From Myrica gale (Eukaryota > Streptophyta > Magnoliopsida > Fagales > Myricaceae): a stretch of DNA of 64,000 nt. The position numbers and the translations under genes were made by a program. A model generated the notes under the pieces. It saw only the letters and a list, made by a program, of their open reading frames with translations. It did not search any database and was not told where the DNA came from. Where the stretch lies: assembly GCA_963930655.1 (NCBI GenBank), contig OZ005618.1, positions 20,549,001 to 20,613,000 on the forward strand. The letters run 5' to 3'. Positions 34,486 through 46,149 of the stretch are shown in pieces (position 1 is the first letter of the stretch; each line of letters starts with the position of its first letter).

Positions 34486-37389
34486 ATGGCGAACGGTACC
34501 GATTCTGGAGAGTTTGTGCTGCTATCACGGGTACGGACGGGTCACAAGCGAGAGTTTGCCTTCGCACTGAAGGCCCAAACCGAGATCTGCGGGTCCCTGG
34601 GTCGGACGCGGTCTAGGAAGACTCGGAATGAGGTTTTGCAAACCTATAGCAGGAAGAGACGTAAGAGCTCGGAATCCAAGGATGCTGAGAATGACGCCGT
34701 AAGGGATCAGAAGAAGGTGAAGAATTCGGAAGATTTGGGTGGTTCGATGAGTGAAGAGGAGGCCAAGAGCGATGTGGTGGACGTCGACGAACCGAAGAGC
34801 GTCGTGGGCGAATCGGAATCGGTCGGTGAGAGGGGGTCCAAGGAAGACACGTCGATGCCCTTGTCTGACGAGGAATTGAGGAGTGGAGTGGTGGAAATGG
34901 TCGCAAATTTGGCAAAGGAAGAAGAGAAATCAAAGGAGGATACGATTGGTGTCGGATTGATGCTCAAAAACGAGCCCAATGCGAATCAGGAGAACAGATG
35001 CGAACCGGTAATTGGTGCAACGAATGAGGATCTGCGTAAGGATGAGACGAATGAAGCTGTTTTGATCAATGGGGATCATAAGGCTGGAGAAATAGTGGTC
35101 GAAAGCCCTTCAAGGCGGTTTACACGGTCAGCATTGAAGGTGAGGGCGGAGGAGAAATGTGCCTTGAGGAATGACGTGGAAGATAGTGATAATAAGGTGG
35201 TTCCGAATTCTGGTGACGGGGTTGATAGGACGTCAATTACTACTACACCTGTTGCGATGATGAAAATGTTGAAGTTGAAGAAGTTTCCGGCCAAGTTGAA
35301 AGATTTGCTTGACACTGGTATTCTAGAGGCGATGCGGGTGAAGTATGTCCGGGGAGCCAAGGTATATAATTCTCTATCGCTGTTTTGCTGGGAGTACTTT
35401 TGATGGCAGTATTTGCATGCATACGTGTTCTGGTGTGAAGCATATGTCTTCGTGTTGCAGGTTAGAGCACCTGGAGAAACAGGGCTGCAAGGTGTGATTA
35501 AAGGTTCTGGTATATTGTGTTACTGTGGAAAATGCAAAGGAGTTGAAGTGAGTATTCGGTTTTGATTTTCTAGGCTGTTTAAGAGATCCCTTAGTGTTGT
35601 TCTTGCGAATCATTGTTGCTTGTGTTGAATGTAGGTTGTTACGCCCTCCTTGTTTGAGCTGCATGCTGGAAGTGCAAATAAACGTCCACCCGAGTATATT
35701 TATCTTGAGAATGGGAAAACTCTGCGTGATGTCATGAATGCTTGCTTGAATGCTTCATTTGACACTATGGAAGAGCTTGTTCGAAATGCCATTGGATGTT
35801 CTTCGCTGAAGAAATCTACTATCTGTTTGAATTGCAGAGGTTTCTTTTGCACCATATTTTTTTTAGATTTTATAAGCTTCATATCTTATTATTTCTATTA
35901 GAGATTGTGACATCTAGGTTGTTGAATGAATTGCAGGGCCTTTTCCCAAGGCTGATAATGGGAATTCGATGCTGCTATGTAAATCTTGTGCAGAATTAAA
36001 GGAGTCTCGAGATAGCCCTGCTCGAACAGCTGATGCTAGTGATGGGTATGCGATATTTGAATTTATTTGCTGTAGTATCATTGTAACTTTTTGGTCATCT
36101 GAGTGAGCTTTCGGACAATGCTGGGAAGATTTAGTTTGGAATACAGCCTAAGCCTCTCAGATTTAGGTATCTTGTATGATGGAGTCAATTATGATCATGG
36201 TTTCTTAGCATTTGCTTACATATTGAATGCATATACTAGCCAGTTTATATACATGCTATAAGCAGACATTATGAAATGAATCCAGCAGTTAGCAATTACC
36301 AGATACACATGTATGGGAATATGTAGTTCAAACATTTTCCTTAGGGGAACCATTATAGAGTTGAGGTTGTATTTAGGAAGTAGAAGTATAGGTTCGGTAC
36401 CTGGGCTTTGGGACAAATGGTTTTGGTGTAGAATGGTGATTAGGTGGGTGTTGGATGTAGTTGCTTTGGGGTTCACACACTTAGTGGAGGCAAGGTATAT
36501 TAATTGCTTCTCTCTCCACATAGCATCCCATTTATGTACGTTCTTTCATTTTCAGTTTTCTTTAATAACCATTGCAAAGTAAGAGGTGAACCCTTGTAGG
36601 CGGCATTAGTATTTTGGGGAGTGCTACTTATAAAAAAAGTATTTTGGGGAGTGCTCAGAAGGCAGGCACAAAACTAGTTGGTAACTTTCAGGTCAAAAGG
36701 TTGGGCCATTCCAAGTCTTTGGGCCATCCCATTTATGTATGTTCCTTCATTTTCAGTTTTCTTTAATAACCATTGCAAAGTAAGAGGTGAACCCTTGTAG
36801 GCGGCATTAGTATTTTGGGGAGTGCTACTTATAAAAAAAAAGTATTTTGGGGAGTGCTCAGAAGGCAGGCACAAAACTAGTTGGTAACTTTCAGGTCAAA
36901 AGGTTGGGCCATTCCAAGTCTTTGTGGGAGTCTGGTTTCATGAGTTTCAGCTTCAATTATGGTTATAAACTTGTCAAAAAAAAAATTATGGTTATAAACT
37001 CAACATTCAGTTATCATGTCTACATGAACTAGATTCAAGTCATGATCAAATGAGGAAAGTGAGAATAGGGATTTATGCAATTCTTTTTTTTTTTCTAATG
37101 GGATTTAGGCTACTTGTTTGTAGAACATATGCTATTGTTGTACTAGTAATTATGGGGCACATGTATATTGTTGTGATCCTACTTTTTGCTGTAACAGGTT
37201 TTAAAACGCAGTTGTATATTAGATCTCATGCAGGAATAAAAGATGAAATTTATTTTCTTCTCATTTTAAGTAGATGTGCCTGCTTCATGCGCGGGGTTTT
37301 TGTTTGTAGTGTGTTTGTATGCAAACAAAGTGCCAAGGAACACATACATTCCAATTTTGTAGATATGTGTTTGTGGGTTGTGTATACAC

Positions 37390-37420
<31 letters not shown>

Positions 37421-40400
37421 CATATATATAATAGCTCAGTCAAAGTGCTCTAAAATCTCTATCTTGGTGTGGTTGGATGACTCCTCTGGGCACCTTCAGT
37501 GCTTTTTCATTCCTAAATTTTCTTCAGTGTTAAACTTATATTCTGAATTTAGGTGGCATTCCCCCCCCATCTGTTCACTTAATATTCCCGTATTCATCAA
37601 TAGAATAGCCTTTACTTTATGATGGAAAGTACTAGTCATCTTTGCCAATATATTGATAAGATCAATAACTTCTAAAGTTTGGTTTTCTTTTAGTTATTGC
37701 AGATCACCAAAACCAGTTTTGGTTCCTAAGTCATCTGACAGTGTTTTGAAGTGCAATCCATCCCGAGTTAAGAGTCATGGAAGATTAACTAGGAAGTAAG
37801 CGCTTTTCTAATATTGTATTTATCCTTGCAATGTCATTCTGTTTCTCAGTAATATGAGACGTTGACTTGTCTTCCCGACATTCTTTTGAAAGGGATCTGC
37901 GCTTGCATAAGTTGGTTTTTGAGGAAGATGTGCTGCCAGATGGGACTGAAGTAGCATATTATTCTCGTGGACAGGTGATGCAATGAAGATAAGTGAACCA
38001 ACTTTTTAAGTTTCTTAATTGGATGTCTTTTCTGAGTCTGCTTTGTTTTGTGGGCAGAAATTGTTGGTTGGTTACAAAAAGGGATGTGGAATCTTTTGCA
38101 CTTGCTGCAGCTCCGAGGTAAATTTGTTTCCGCTGGAATTGATGTTCTGGTAGAATATCCTTCCAGAGATCGACTTTATTTACATTTGATCGTGCAGGTT
38201 AGCCCCTCCCAGTTCGAAGCCCATGCTGGTTGGGCATCACGTCGAAAGCCGTGAGTGTTTGTTTAAATTATTTGGGTGGTTGGGGTTAAATAGATGGTCT
38301 TGGCTCCATAGTGGTCTTGCGACTGATAGTCGGAACACTCTTGCCAAATGGCCTGATTCAGTTGACGAGACCTCTGTGGACCAGGTCCATCCATAGGATG
38401 ATTTTTCGAAATTGACTAGAAATAAGCCGTAGTTTTTTCTGTAGTGTTTTTCTTAGTTTGACTTGGCTTGTTCTCATTTGCAGTTACCTACACATTTACA
38501 CATCTAATGGGGTGTCACTCCATGAACTTTCTATATCTCTGTCAAAGGGTCGAAAATTATCTGCCAATGAAAATGATGACCTCTGCAGCATCTGTCAAGA
38601 TGGGGGGGATCTTCTGTGCTGTGATGGGTGCCCTCGTGCCTTTCACGTAGGTGAGTTCTTGTTTTCTGTTTTGTTTTTTTGTCATGGAATAAGTTGTGAT
38701 TTTGGAACCTTTTACCCGGTAGTGAAAATCAAACTACTGAGGCAATTATAGCATTATGTTCAAAGACTCCTCTGGGTTTGTGAGAAAAGAGGTGATCTAT
38801 TTTAACGAATGAAATAGATACAAATTAGATTATAAGAGATATTGCAATGAATGAAGCAGATTGGATAGGGTGATCTTTTGAATGCCAAGTGATTGGAGGA
38901 ATAGAAACACTAACTTTGCTTCTGTAAACAATTGCCAGTGATGCCTGACCTCTGGCACTCTAGCCCCTCTAATTGAGCGCTTCCCTAGTATGGCTAGATT
39001 TCATTCTGTTATGCCTGGAAGTGTATAGGCTGCGAAAGGAGAAACGACAAATCCCCCCCGGGGTCACTCTGACCCGGTCCTGGCAGGGGTAGAAAGAGTA
39101 CTATTGCATTAGTATCACTTTGGTCCACTTTTATTCCCTTCTCACGTCTCTGGCACTATTACTGATCTTTGGATTTTTTAATTCCTGAAGTAATTTAGCC
39201 TGGAAAAGTGTTGCTAGAAAGGCACAGCTCCAGTCCATTTGGGTGTCACTAGCATCTGTATTCATGTATTAACTAATAGACTTTGCCTGATACAGCTGGA
39301 CAGAGATAGCACTTTTTGTGTTGGATCTCATTCTCAGATGTCATAAATGACTGGGCTAGGTTCATTAATTTCCAGCTCTCATTTTTAGAGACATTGGATG
39401 ATTGGAAGAAGATTTCAAAAGTCAAAACATGTTGGACATTATTTATGTATTGCCTTATCTTCTGTCTTTCTTTTTTCTTTTTCCTTCTACCCTTGTTCCT
39501 GTGTTTTTTACGTGTGTGTGTGTCAAACAGATAAAACACATGGCCGTGAAATGTGTGTATTGTGTTTGGCATGGCAAATATTTATACATATATTCACTTA
39601 TTTGTAGACCTAGCTTTTACAAAACAAACCCAATGTCACAACTCACAACTAGGATTTGCATTTTAGCACCCACCTAAAAGATAAAGGCACTGATTCTATG
39701 CACTTGGGTTTCTTGTGATGGGTCTTGATGGATCGATAATCACTATTTTTCTTAAAACTGATCACCGTTCAGTGGACACAGATTTGGATAAGTTTGTGGT
39801 TGAGCTTCCTCCAATATGCTCAAGTTGCATTTGTGACGTTAGTTATTTTGGCCAATTGCAGAGTGTGTTCCTCTACCAAGGATTCCCACTGGCACTTGGT
39901 ACTGTAGATATTGCCAGAATTTGTTCCAAACAGAAAAATCTGTGGAGCGTAATGCTAATGCCGTGGCAGCTGGAAGGGTTGCTGGTGTTGATCCTATAGA
40001 ACAGATAACCAAGCGATGCATTCGTATTGTCAAAACTCCGGAGGTTGACTTTGGCGGATGTGCATTGTGCAGGTTCTATACTCATCTTACTTGCTATCAA
40101 AAGTGTCTATATTAAATGCTCCATTGTATTCCTGGCGTCAGTACCCTTTTTTGTATATGGATGTCAATGAAGGAAAATGATGTGCTATGTGCTCCACTGT
40201 ATTCCTTGTGTCAGTTTCCTTTTTTGTATATGAATGTCAATGAAGGAAAATGATGTGCTATGTATCTAGGACCAAGCTGCAGCTATACACAATGCATGTA
40301 TGACATCTCAGCAGTATTATTGAAACTTAAGGGCCTTTCAGTGATTACTTCTTAGTGTTTGACGGATTGGCTAATTCCTTATGTTATAACTGGGGCTACC

Positions 40401-42302
40401 TTTGTTTTCTCCTGGATATCAGGAATTTGTATTTTTTTGTGGTACTTTGTATTGTCTCCATCTTATTAATTTTGAGTTTGCACCTTCAGATTGGGATTTT
40501 AATTACATTTTTTTACCTGATACTTCCAGGGGCCATGATTTCAGCAAAATTTTTGGTCCTCGCACGGTTATTTTCTGTGATCAGGTGGTTTATATTCAGA
40601 ATATATCTGGGCTTGTCAAGTCTTACATTTGAAATGGTTTGCATTTATTTTTTGTGTATTTACGTTGCTAATTATCCATACTCTTCCCTCAGTGTGAGAA
40701 GGAATATCATGTTGGTTGTCTGAGGGATCATGAAATGGACAATCTCAAGGTGGGAATCCTGTTATATTTTGCATCTCTATTGGAACCATAATTGCTTTTT
40801 ATTTTTAATGTTCAAATGCTGACAAACACATGCACCAGGAACTGCCAAAAGGGAAGTGGTTCTGTTGCAGAGATTGCGACCATATTCATTCTACGTTGGA
40901 GAATTTGGTAGGTCTTGGAGAGCAGAAGCTTTCAGACTCACTTTTGAGTGCGATGAGGAAAAAGCACGAAGAGAAAGTTTCGGACAATGAGGTGAAGGTT
41001 GATATAAGATGGAGGGTTCTTAATTGGAAATTGGCCTCTTCTTATGAAACAAGACAGTTGCTTTCAAAGGCTGTTTCTATTTTTCACGTGAGTATGCCAC
41101 TGTTACATTAATATGCTCGTTTTATTCCTTACATGTGGAAAAGAAAAATAGTTAGTTCCATTATAGTACACATCTGAAGATCAAAGGATATGTAGTAGGT
41201 TTTGATAATGAGAAGCCTGTTACAGCATCTATTGTGTGGGGGTACAACACAGACATGTTCTCACGCTGTATTTAGTCATTGACCATGTCTTTTGTGCTTT
41301 TCAACTGTCCTATGGTCATTGTGATATTTCGCCATATTTGGTAACCTAAAAATATCCTTATGTAAAATACTAATTTTGTTGCCTTCTTCATTTCATGCTC
41401 TAGGAACGTTTTGACCCTATAGTGGATTCCGCTTCAGGCCGTGACTTCATTCCTTCAATGATTTATGGGTGAGCAATTCTCTAGTTTTCAATTATACATA
41501 CCACCTTGCTTGCTCTGCTGCTTATGATTATTTAGCACCTATGTGACCTTTATGTCAAATGGTTTTACAGAAGGAATATCCGGGGCCAAGATTTTGGTGG
41601 AGTCTACTGTGCAGTACTGACAGTCAAGTAAGAAGCAAAACTCCCTAATAGTCCTTGTGTTCAACTACATATGTTGTAGAATAGATATATTATTGTGATA
41701 CTTTTTTCTTATATTGCAGCCAATCAGTTGTGTCAGCTGGAATGTTCCGTATATTTGGGCAAGAAGTAGCAGAGCTTCCTCTAGTAGCTACAGATACTGA
41801 TTATCAAGGAAAGGTGATGAGCTCCCTGTGTTCCACAACTGCTAGAATGCAACCCCTCCCCCCCCCCCCTTTAACTCCAATTATTCTTGGGATGGGATCT
41901 CCCCAAAATGCTCCCACTTTCGTTCCTTTTTTTCTTTAGTTCCCCCCCCCCCCTTCTTTTGGCATGGTGGAAACTATTCTGACTTGATGAATGGCGTGAT
42001 GGTAGGGTTACTTCCAGGCATTGTTCTCTTGCATTGAAAGGCTCCTTGGCTCTTTAAATGTGAAAAACTTTGTGTTACCAGCGGCAGAGGAAGCGGAATC
42101 AATATGGACAAAGAAATTTGGTTTTAACAAATTAACCCAAGACGAGGTGTGTTTTCCGACATTTTCTCTTTGGATGCACAAACAAACTTGAAATAAATGT
42201 GTATATCTCTTTGTGTTGCAGCTTAACGAGTACAAGAAAGATTACCATATGGTTATCTTCCAAGGAACATCAGTCCTGCAGAAGCCAGTCCCTGATTTCT
42301 GA
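34486..42302 (+). CDS. PHD-finger/GNAT acetyltransferase protein (IDM1-like class), 916 aa
   Basis: Exons: 34486-35361, 35461-35547, 35635-35839, 35937-36045, 37694-37795, 37893-37974, 38058-38117, 38198-38250, 38484-38650, 39862-40072, 40530-40584, 40693-40749, 40839-41087, 41404-41468, 41571-41627, 41720-41813, 42006-42146, 42222-42302. All are GT-AG and they sum to 917 codons with the stop. The N-terminus ([19 protein letters not shown]) and a charged, lysine-rich stretch to about residue 290 suit a nuclear protein. Two TDBD-type modules follow, at about 300-380 ([36 protein letters not shown]) and 488-545 ([34 protein letters not shown]). PHD finger 1 is at about 558-600 ([22 protein letters not shown]) and PHD finger 2 at about 646-700. 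A GNAT fold (730-875) has the acetyl-CoA loop [15 protein letters not shown]. Related plant proteins read histone marks and acetylate histones to guard against silencing; that role is inferred from family. The start is supported by the conserved N-terminal wording. Confidence 0.93.
36524..36922. repeat. 201-bp tandem duplication in an intron of the PHD/GNAT gene
   Basis: Copies at 36524-36724 and 36725-36922 are nearly identical, both starting CATCCCATTTATGTA. Each copy contains the same micro LINE-tail insertion (36608-36655 in copy 1). The insertion is therefore older than the duplication. The A-run differs in length (7 against 9). The unit lies in the 1.65-kb intron 36046-37693. Confidence 0.9.
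36608..36655 (+). mobile_element. micro-insertion of a LINE 3' tail (about 12 bp) with an 18-bp target duplication
   Basis: AGTATTTTGGGGAGTGCT at 36608-36625 is repeated exactly at 36638-36655. Between them is only ACTTATAAAAAA, close to the last bases and A-tail of the resident LINE family (CTTACTTATCAAAAAA). It is present again in the second 201-bp tandem copy at about 36809-36858. Confidence 0.75.
36955..37000 (+). mobile_element. micro-insertion of a LINE-like tail (about 12 bp) with a 17-bp target duplication
   Basis: AATTATGGTTATAAACT at 36955-36971 is repeated exactly at 36984-37000. The spacer is TGTCAAAAAAAA. The TCAAAA ending matches the LINE 3' terminus, although the bases before it are too few for a firm assignment. 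Same intron as the insertion near 36608. Confidence 0.65.
37380..37430. repeat. (TG)n/(CG)n/(TA)n microsatellite in an intron
   Basis: Alternating purine-pyrimidine run at about 37385-37430 (TG, then CG, TG, then TATATA). It lies in the intron between exons 4 and 5 of the PHD/GNAT gene. Confidence 0.85.
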
Positions 42303-43200
42303 ATTAGTAGATCGAAGGTGCTAGGAGTTTCTGGAATTTTTTTTTTGGGAAATGGAGAAGCCTCTATTTTGCACAGCATTTTCCGTTGAAATGTATATGA
42401 TGTTTTGGCCTTTGGTGTACAGAAATTAGACATTATACCGAATCCTAGAAGCTGATATTTCTTTTTGCAGCACAGGAATGAGAGGAGAGAGATTTAGTCA
42501 ATTCAATCTGTAGAAAGCTAGAGCAGGGTTTTGGAAGAACTTTGAAAATTTTTGGGAAGTTAAAGGGATACGAACCTGGATGGATGTGTTCAAATGGGTA
42601 GTATCACTGTTCTTGCTTTTGGCTCTATTCCTGTTTTGGGGACCCTGTTGTCTTCGTCAATTTAATGATAAATGAAGCTCGGGAATAGTTCATAGCCAAC
42701 CCGAGAACAAAGCATAGCTGGCTTATTTTTAAATGCCTATTTGGTAATGAATTGTACATTTCCTAGACGGGTGGTCCGCCACAGTAACCGACACTGCCCC
42801 GCCAGTGATCGATGTCGGGCACTGTTGTACGAAATGCAAATTGACCAATAGCATAGCATGGTTGCACTTTGTTTTCATGTCAAATTTGACCCATTTTGAG
42901 AAAATTTTAAGAATCGTGTGAATATCTAAGTGATGTTTGAGTTTTATTGGTTTACTTGTAAAAGTTGTTTATTTATACTGATGTGAGTAAAAGATGTAAT
43001 GTTAAGTTGTATTGGTATGCGTGTAGGAGTAATGTTATGAGTATAAATTTAAAAAATTGGATTTAAATTCTAAAATTTTTAGTTAAAGAATATGTCCAAA
43101 GATTGCAGGCACTATTTTTTTTTGGATTCCTTTTCTGGTGATTGGTTGAAAGGAGGCAATTATCATTAGCGACCAAGTCATTGCGACGAAACGCAAAATG
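42303..43200. other. 3' flank of the PHD/GNAT gene, intergenic
   Basis: The first about 400 bp probably contain the 3' UTR (AATGATAAATGAAG near 42663 could act as a weak poly(A) signal). After about 42860 the sequence becomes AT-rich. No open frames of note. Confidence 0.4.
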
Positions 43201-43284
43201 ATCACACGTTTCATATGATTCTACCGTTGGCGTACCACGCTTTTGAATGTTTGAATATTATGTTTATATCCGTTGCGAACCGAA

Positions 43285-43539
43285 GCGGGAAAATTGGAAG
43301 TTTGAAATTCAAAAAAAGGCCCAACCGGTGTTTACATAGAACGGCCTCTTTTTTTCCCTTCTTTTTCAAAGCACGTAAAACGGCCTTTTAAAGAAACAAA
43401 TTTACGTTCCGCCCCAGTTGTGTCTTCTTTCCCAATTTCTAAAACCCACTTTACTCCCTTACCAGTCCCTATCTCTGCTCTCTCTATCTCTCTATCTCTC
43501 TATATCTCTCCTGGCGTCGTTCGATTACTCCTGTCATTT
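43285..43539 (+). promoter_or_regulatory. CKS1 promoter with E2F-type site and AACGG cores, and start of 5' UTR
   Basis: GCGGGAAAA at 43285-43293 is the reverse of a TTTTCCCGC E2F-type site. AACGG cores, as found in mitosis-specific activator elements bound by three-repeat MYBs, occur at 43340-43344 and 43379-43383. A (TCTC/TATC)n pyrimidine-rich leader occupies about 43475-43510. This combination fits S-phase and G2/M expression of a cell-cycle gene; that is an inference from motif knowledge. Confidence 0.55.
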
Positions 43540-43671
43540 GTAAGGTTATACTTATTCTTTCGTCTCTTCCTTTGCGCACTCCTCAAGTAGTTATGCATAA
43601 GCTCGTCTTGTGCAAAATTTCGTAATTTTGTTTCGTTTACTCCGATCGAATTCGTGCGATATTCTTGACAG
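43540..43671 (+). other. probable 5' UTR intron of CKS1
   Basis: A good donor (CATTT|GTAAGG) at 43540 and acceptor (TTCTTGACAG|ATTCG) ending at 43671 lie in the leader, 63 bases before the ATG at 43735. No coding sequence lies upstream of it. Confidence 0.55.
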
Positions 43672-43734
43672 ATTCGAGTTGCGAAGCAGCGAGCGCTAGT
43701 GGTTCTTCGAGAGCAAAGCGTAACAGAACAAGAA

Positions 43735-44473
43735 ATGGGTCAGATCCAGTACTCCGAGAAGTATTTCGATGACACTTGCGAGTACCGGTACATCTCTTCG
43801 TTAATGGAATTTTCAATTTCTTTCATTGTTTCTTGTTGGTTCCTATATAAGCTGAAATATTGTCTCTGATTGTCCGTAAAGGCATGTTGTGCTTCCTCCC
43901 GAAGTAGCGAAACTGCTTCCCAAGAACCGGCTCCTCTCTGAAGTGAGTAATTAGGGTTTATGATATTTACACATTTCCGTTTTTCTTTTATTAATCCGTA
44001 ATCACCATTAGCCGTCACATCACCAAGAATTGTCGTGACGTATACCTAAAAACGCTAAATCAAGCCACAAACGAGGCCAATCGGATGAAGACAGCAATGA
44101 ATCCATCAAAAAAATTCTGAGAAGGTAGTAAACGTACGCGTAACTGGATTTTCTATTCTTTGAAGAAATCAGTTTAATCACTGCAATTATAAGATTCTAT
44201 TCGATGTGAGTTTGTCTATCCTCTGTACTTTTCTATTTCTCCCTGTTCTTGAAAGTAGAAGTAGTAGGCATGGATGGTCTGAATACTTTGAATTTATTCT
44301 GTTTATGCCCTTTCTTTTAGAATGAATGGCGTGCGATTGGGGTTCAGCAAAGCCGTGGGTGGGTCCACTATGCGATTCATCGCCCTGAGCCACACATCAT
44401 GCTCTTTAGAAGGCCTCTGAACTATCAGCAGCAGCAAGAGAACCAGGCCCAGCAGAACTTGCTTGCTAAGTGA
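43735..44473 (+). CDS. CKS1: cyclin-dependent kinase regulatory subunit CKS1, 88 aa
   Basis: Exons 43735-43787, 43882-43942 and 44321-44473, all GT-AG, 89 codons with the stop. CKS proteins dock on CDK-cyclin complexes and help select phosphorylated substrates, acting in nucleus and cytoplasm. Family marks visible: [26 protein letters not shown] at the N-terminus, [24 protein letters not shown] in the middle, and [20 protein letters not shown], which includes the conserved HxPEPHILLF strand. A short glutamine-rich tail ([15 protein letters not shown]) is typical of plant members. The length matches the family (plant CKS proteins are near 85-90 aa). Complete and apparently functional. Confidence 0.97.
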
Positions 44474-44934
44474 TCACCATTTCATGCAATTTACTTTTGA
44501 ACTCTAGAAATGGAATAGATGAATTACCAAGCAACTTGTCTATGTTTGCCTAAAAATTTGTTAGAAGTTTGAACCTGGCTTTGTTATCTGTACTGTTAAT
44601 TCTCCTGTTTGGGGAATTTTATAGTTTGTCACTGGTGCTGCTGCACACATATATGTTAGTGTACCTCTGGTGTACTTTCTTTTATGTTGGGAGTTTTGTG
44701 TCAATGGTGGATTTTGATTGATATAGTTGTTTCAGTGCTCTGTGGTTCTGGTCTTTCTTATTGGAGATCACAGAATTGGGATATTATTAGTGTGCTGCTG
44801 TTGATCTTTTAAGCTTCATATCTGCAGTAGATGGTTACTATCTGATGTTAATTGGGTAGCTGTTGCTCCTATTTGAATTGACCTCAAAGATTAATTTCGA
44901 TTTTTGACTAAATCCATGGTTATTTCTGCTAGTC
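44474..44934. other. 3' UTR and flank of CKS1
   Basis: T-rich sequence with no open frame. The gene end is probably within the first 280 bp after the stop. No strict AATAAA was seen. Confidence 0.4.
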
Positions 44935-44985
44935 AAATTTCCCATCATTTTCTACTTATCAAAAAAAAAATTTCCCATCATTTTC
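44935..44985 (+). mobile_element. micro-insertion of a LINE 3' tail (15 bp) with an 18-bp target duplication
   Basis: AAATTTCCCATCATTTTC at 44935-44952 is repeated exactly at 44968-44985. The spacer TACTTATCAAAAAAA is an exact match to the 3' terminus of the local LINE family (compare CTTACTTATCAACAAAA at about 59283 and CTTACTTATTAAAAAA at 24580). Confidence 0.82.
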
Positions 44986-44989
44986 CCCG

Positions 44990-46149
44990 AGAGCCACGAA
45001 GATTATCACACAAATAAGGATGAATCAAGATCCAGGTACTGGTATACGATTCTTGGATTTAGTGGCCCACGATATCCGGAATTTATTTGAAAATTTTGAT
45101 TTGAACATTATGAGTTGAAGTTGATAAGGCGCAATGTTTAATCTCGTTGGGTGCTTGCAACTGCGAGGATCTTATACTGTAAATATATATGCCCTTTGTA
45201 CATGGGGTGGGGATTGAAGTGTCTGCGTGTTTAAGTTCCCCTCAAGATCGGGCATAAGGTTGGGTTAAAGTTGTGGTCTTGTTGTTTCCTTCGGCTTGTC
45301 TTCCAATTTCAACCTCAATACGTATACGCCTGAAGACTGCAAAAAGCCGTGGGTTTTCTTTGAAGGAGGATGTAGTTAACTGGAAGAAGCTCAAATGCTA
45401 GATTGCAAATAAGAGGCTAACTATTTGAAGAAAGATAGCAATGTGGAAGGGATATAACCTAAGGGAATGTTCGGTTAAGGTGTTTTGTGAGGATTTTTTG
45501 TGTTTTGAAAATTTTTATGTGATGTTAACTTTATTGATATGCGTGTTGTAGTTATATTTATGTGGTGTGAAAAATGATGTTTGGTTGTAGAATCCTGAGG
45601 ATTTAAAAAATCCTGAAGATTCTTTGTAAACGAATAGGCTCTAAATCTACAAAGAAGATAAATGAAAAGAAATTATTGAAATCTAGATTGAAAAAAAAAT
45701 AGACTAGAGAAAGAAAAAGAAATGAGAAAGATGTGTATACACACGAAAAGGAACTTCTCTATATATACACACGAAAAGGAAAGAAATGAGAAAAATTTAA
45801 GTAGTTCTGTTTATAGATCTATATTCAATACAAAAAGGTTCAGACGGGACAGTCGAGTACTCTCAATGGTGTAAGTATTATGAGTACAAATGAGGTTTGA
45901 GTTATAAGTTTCCATTACAATAGCCAAAAGAGAAAATACTTAAGGTGATTTCGGTTTAGAGAGACTTATGTCCCCCATAAAAAGCTTAATGGACTACATC
46001 CTTATATAATAGAATCATCACAATTTACACTTTTTATTCTTGCACATCGAATATCAACATCTGTAGCTTGAAGTTCTTTAAAAAAACTATTATACAAACG
46101 TTGTTAATTATTGTGAGCTTTTAGGGCTACAATAAGATTAATTAGCAAC
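44990..46149. other. intergenic, mostly unassigned
   Basis: Around 45469-45620 a GGGAATGTTCGG start suggests a relative of the GGG-TGTTTG MITEs. At 45720-45800 the words TATACACACGAAAAGGAA and AGAAATGAGAAA are each repeated once. No coding signal. Confidence 0.35.

Noticed and set aside
37050-37622. 190-codon plus-strand frame in an intron
   Set aside because: It runs over microsatellite DNA inside an intron of the PHD/GNAT gene, shows no domain, and is flanked by exons that join in phase without it.
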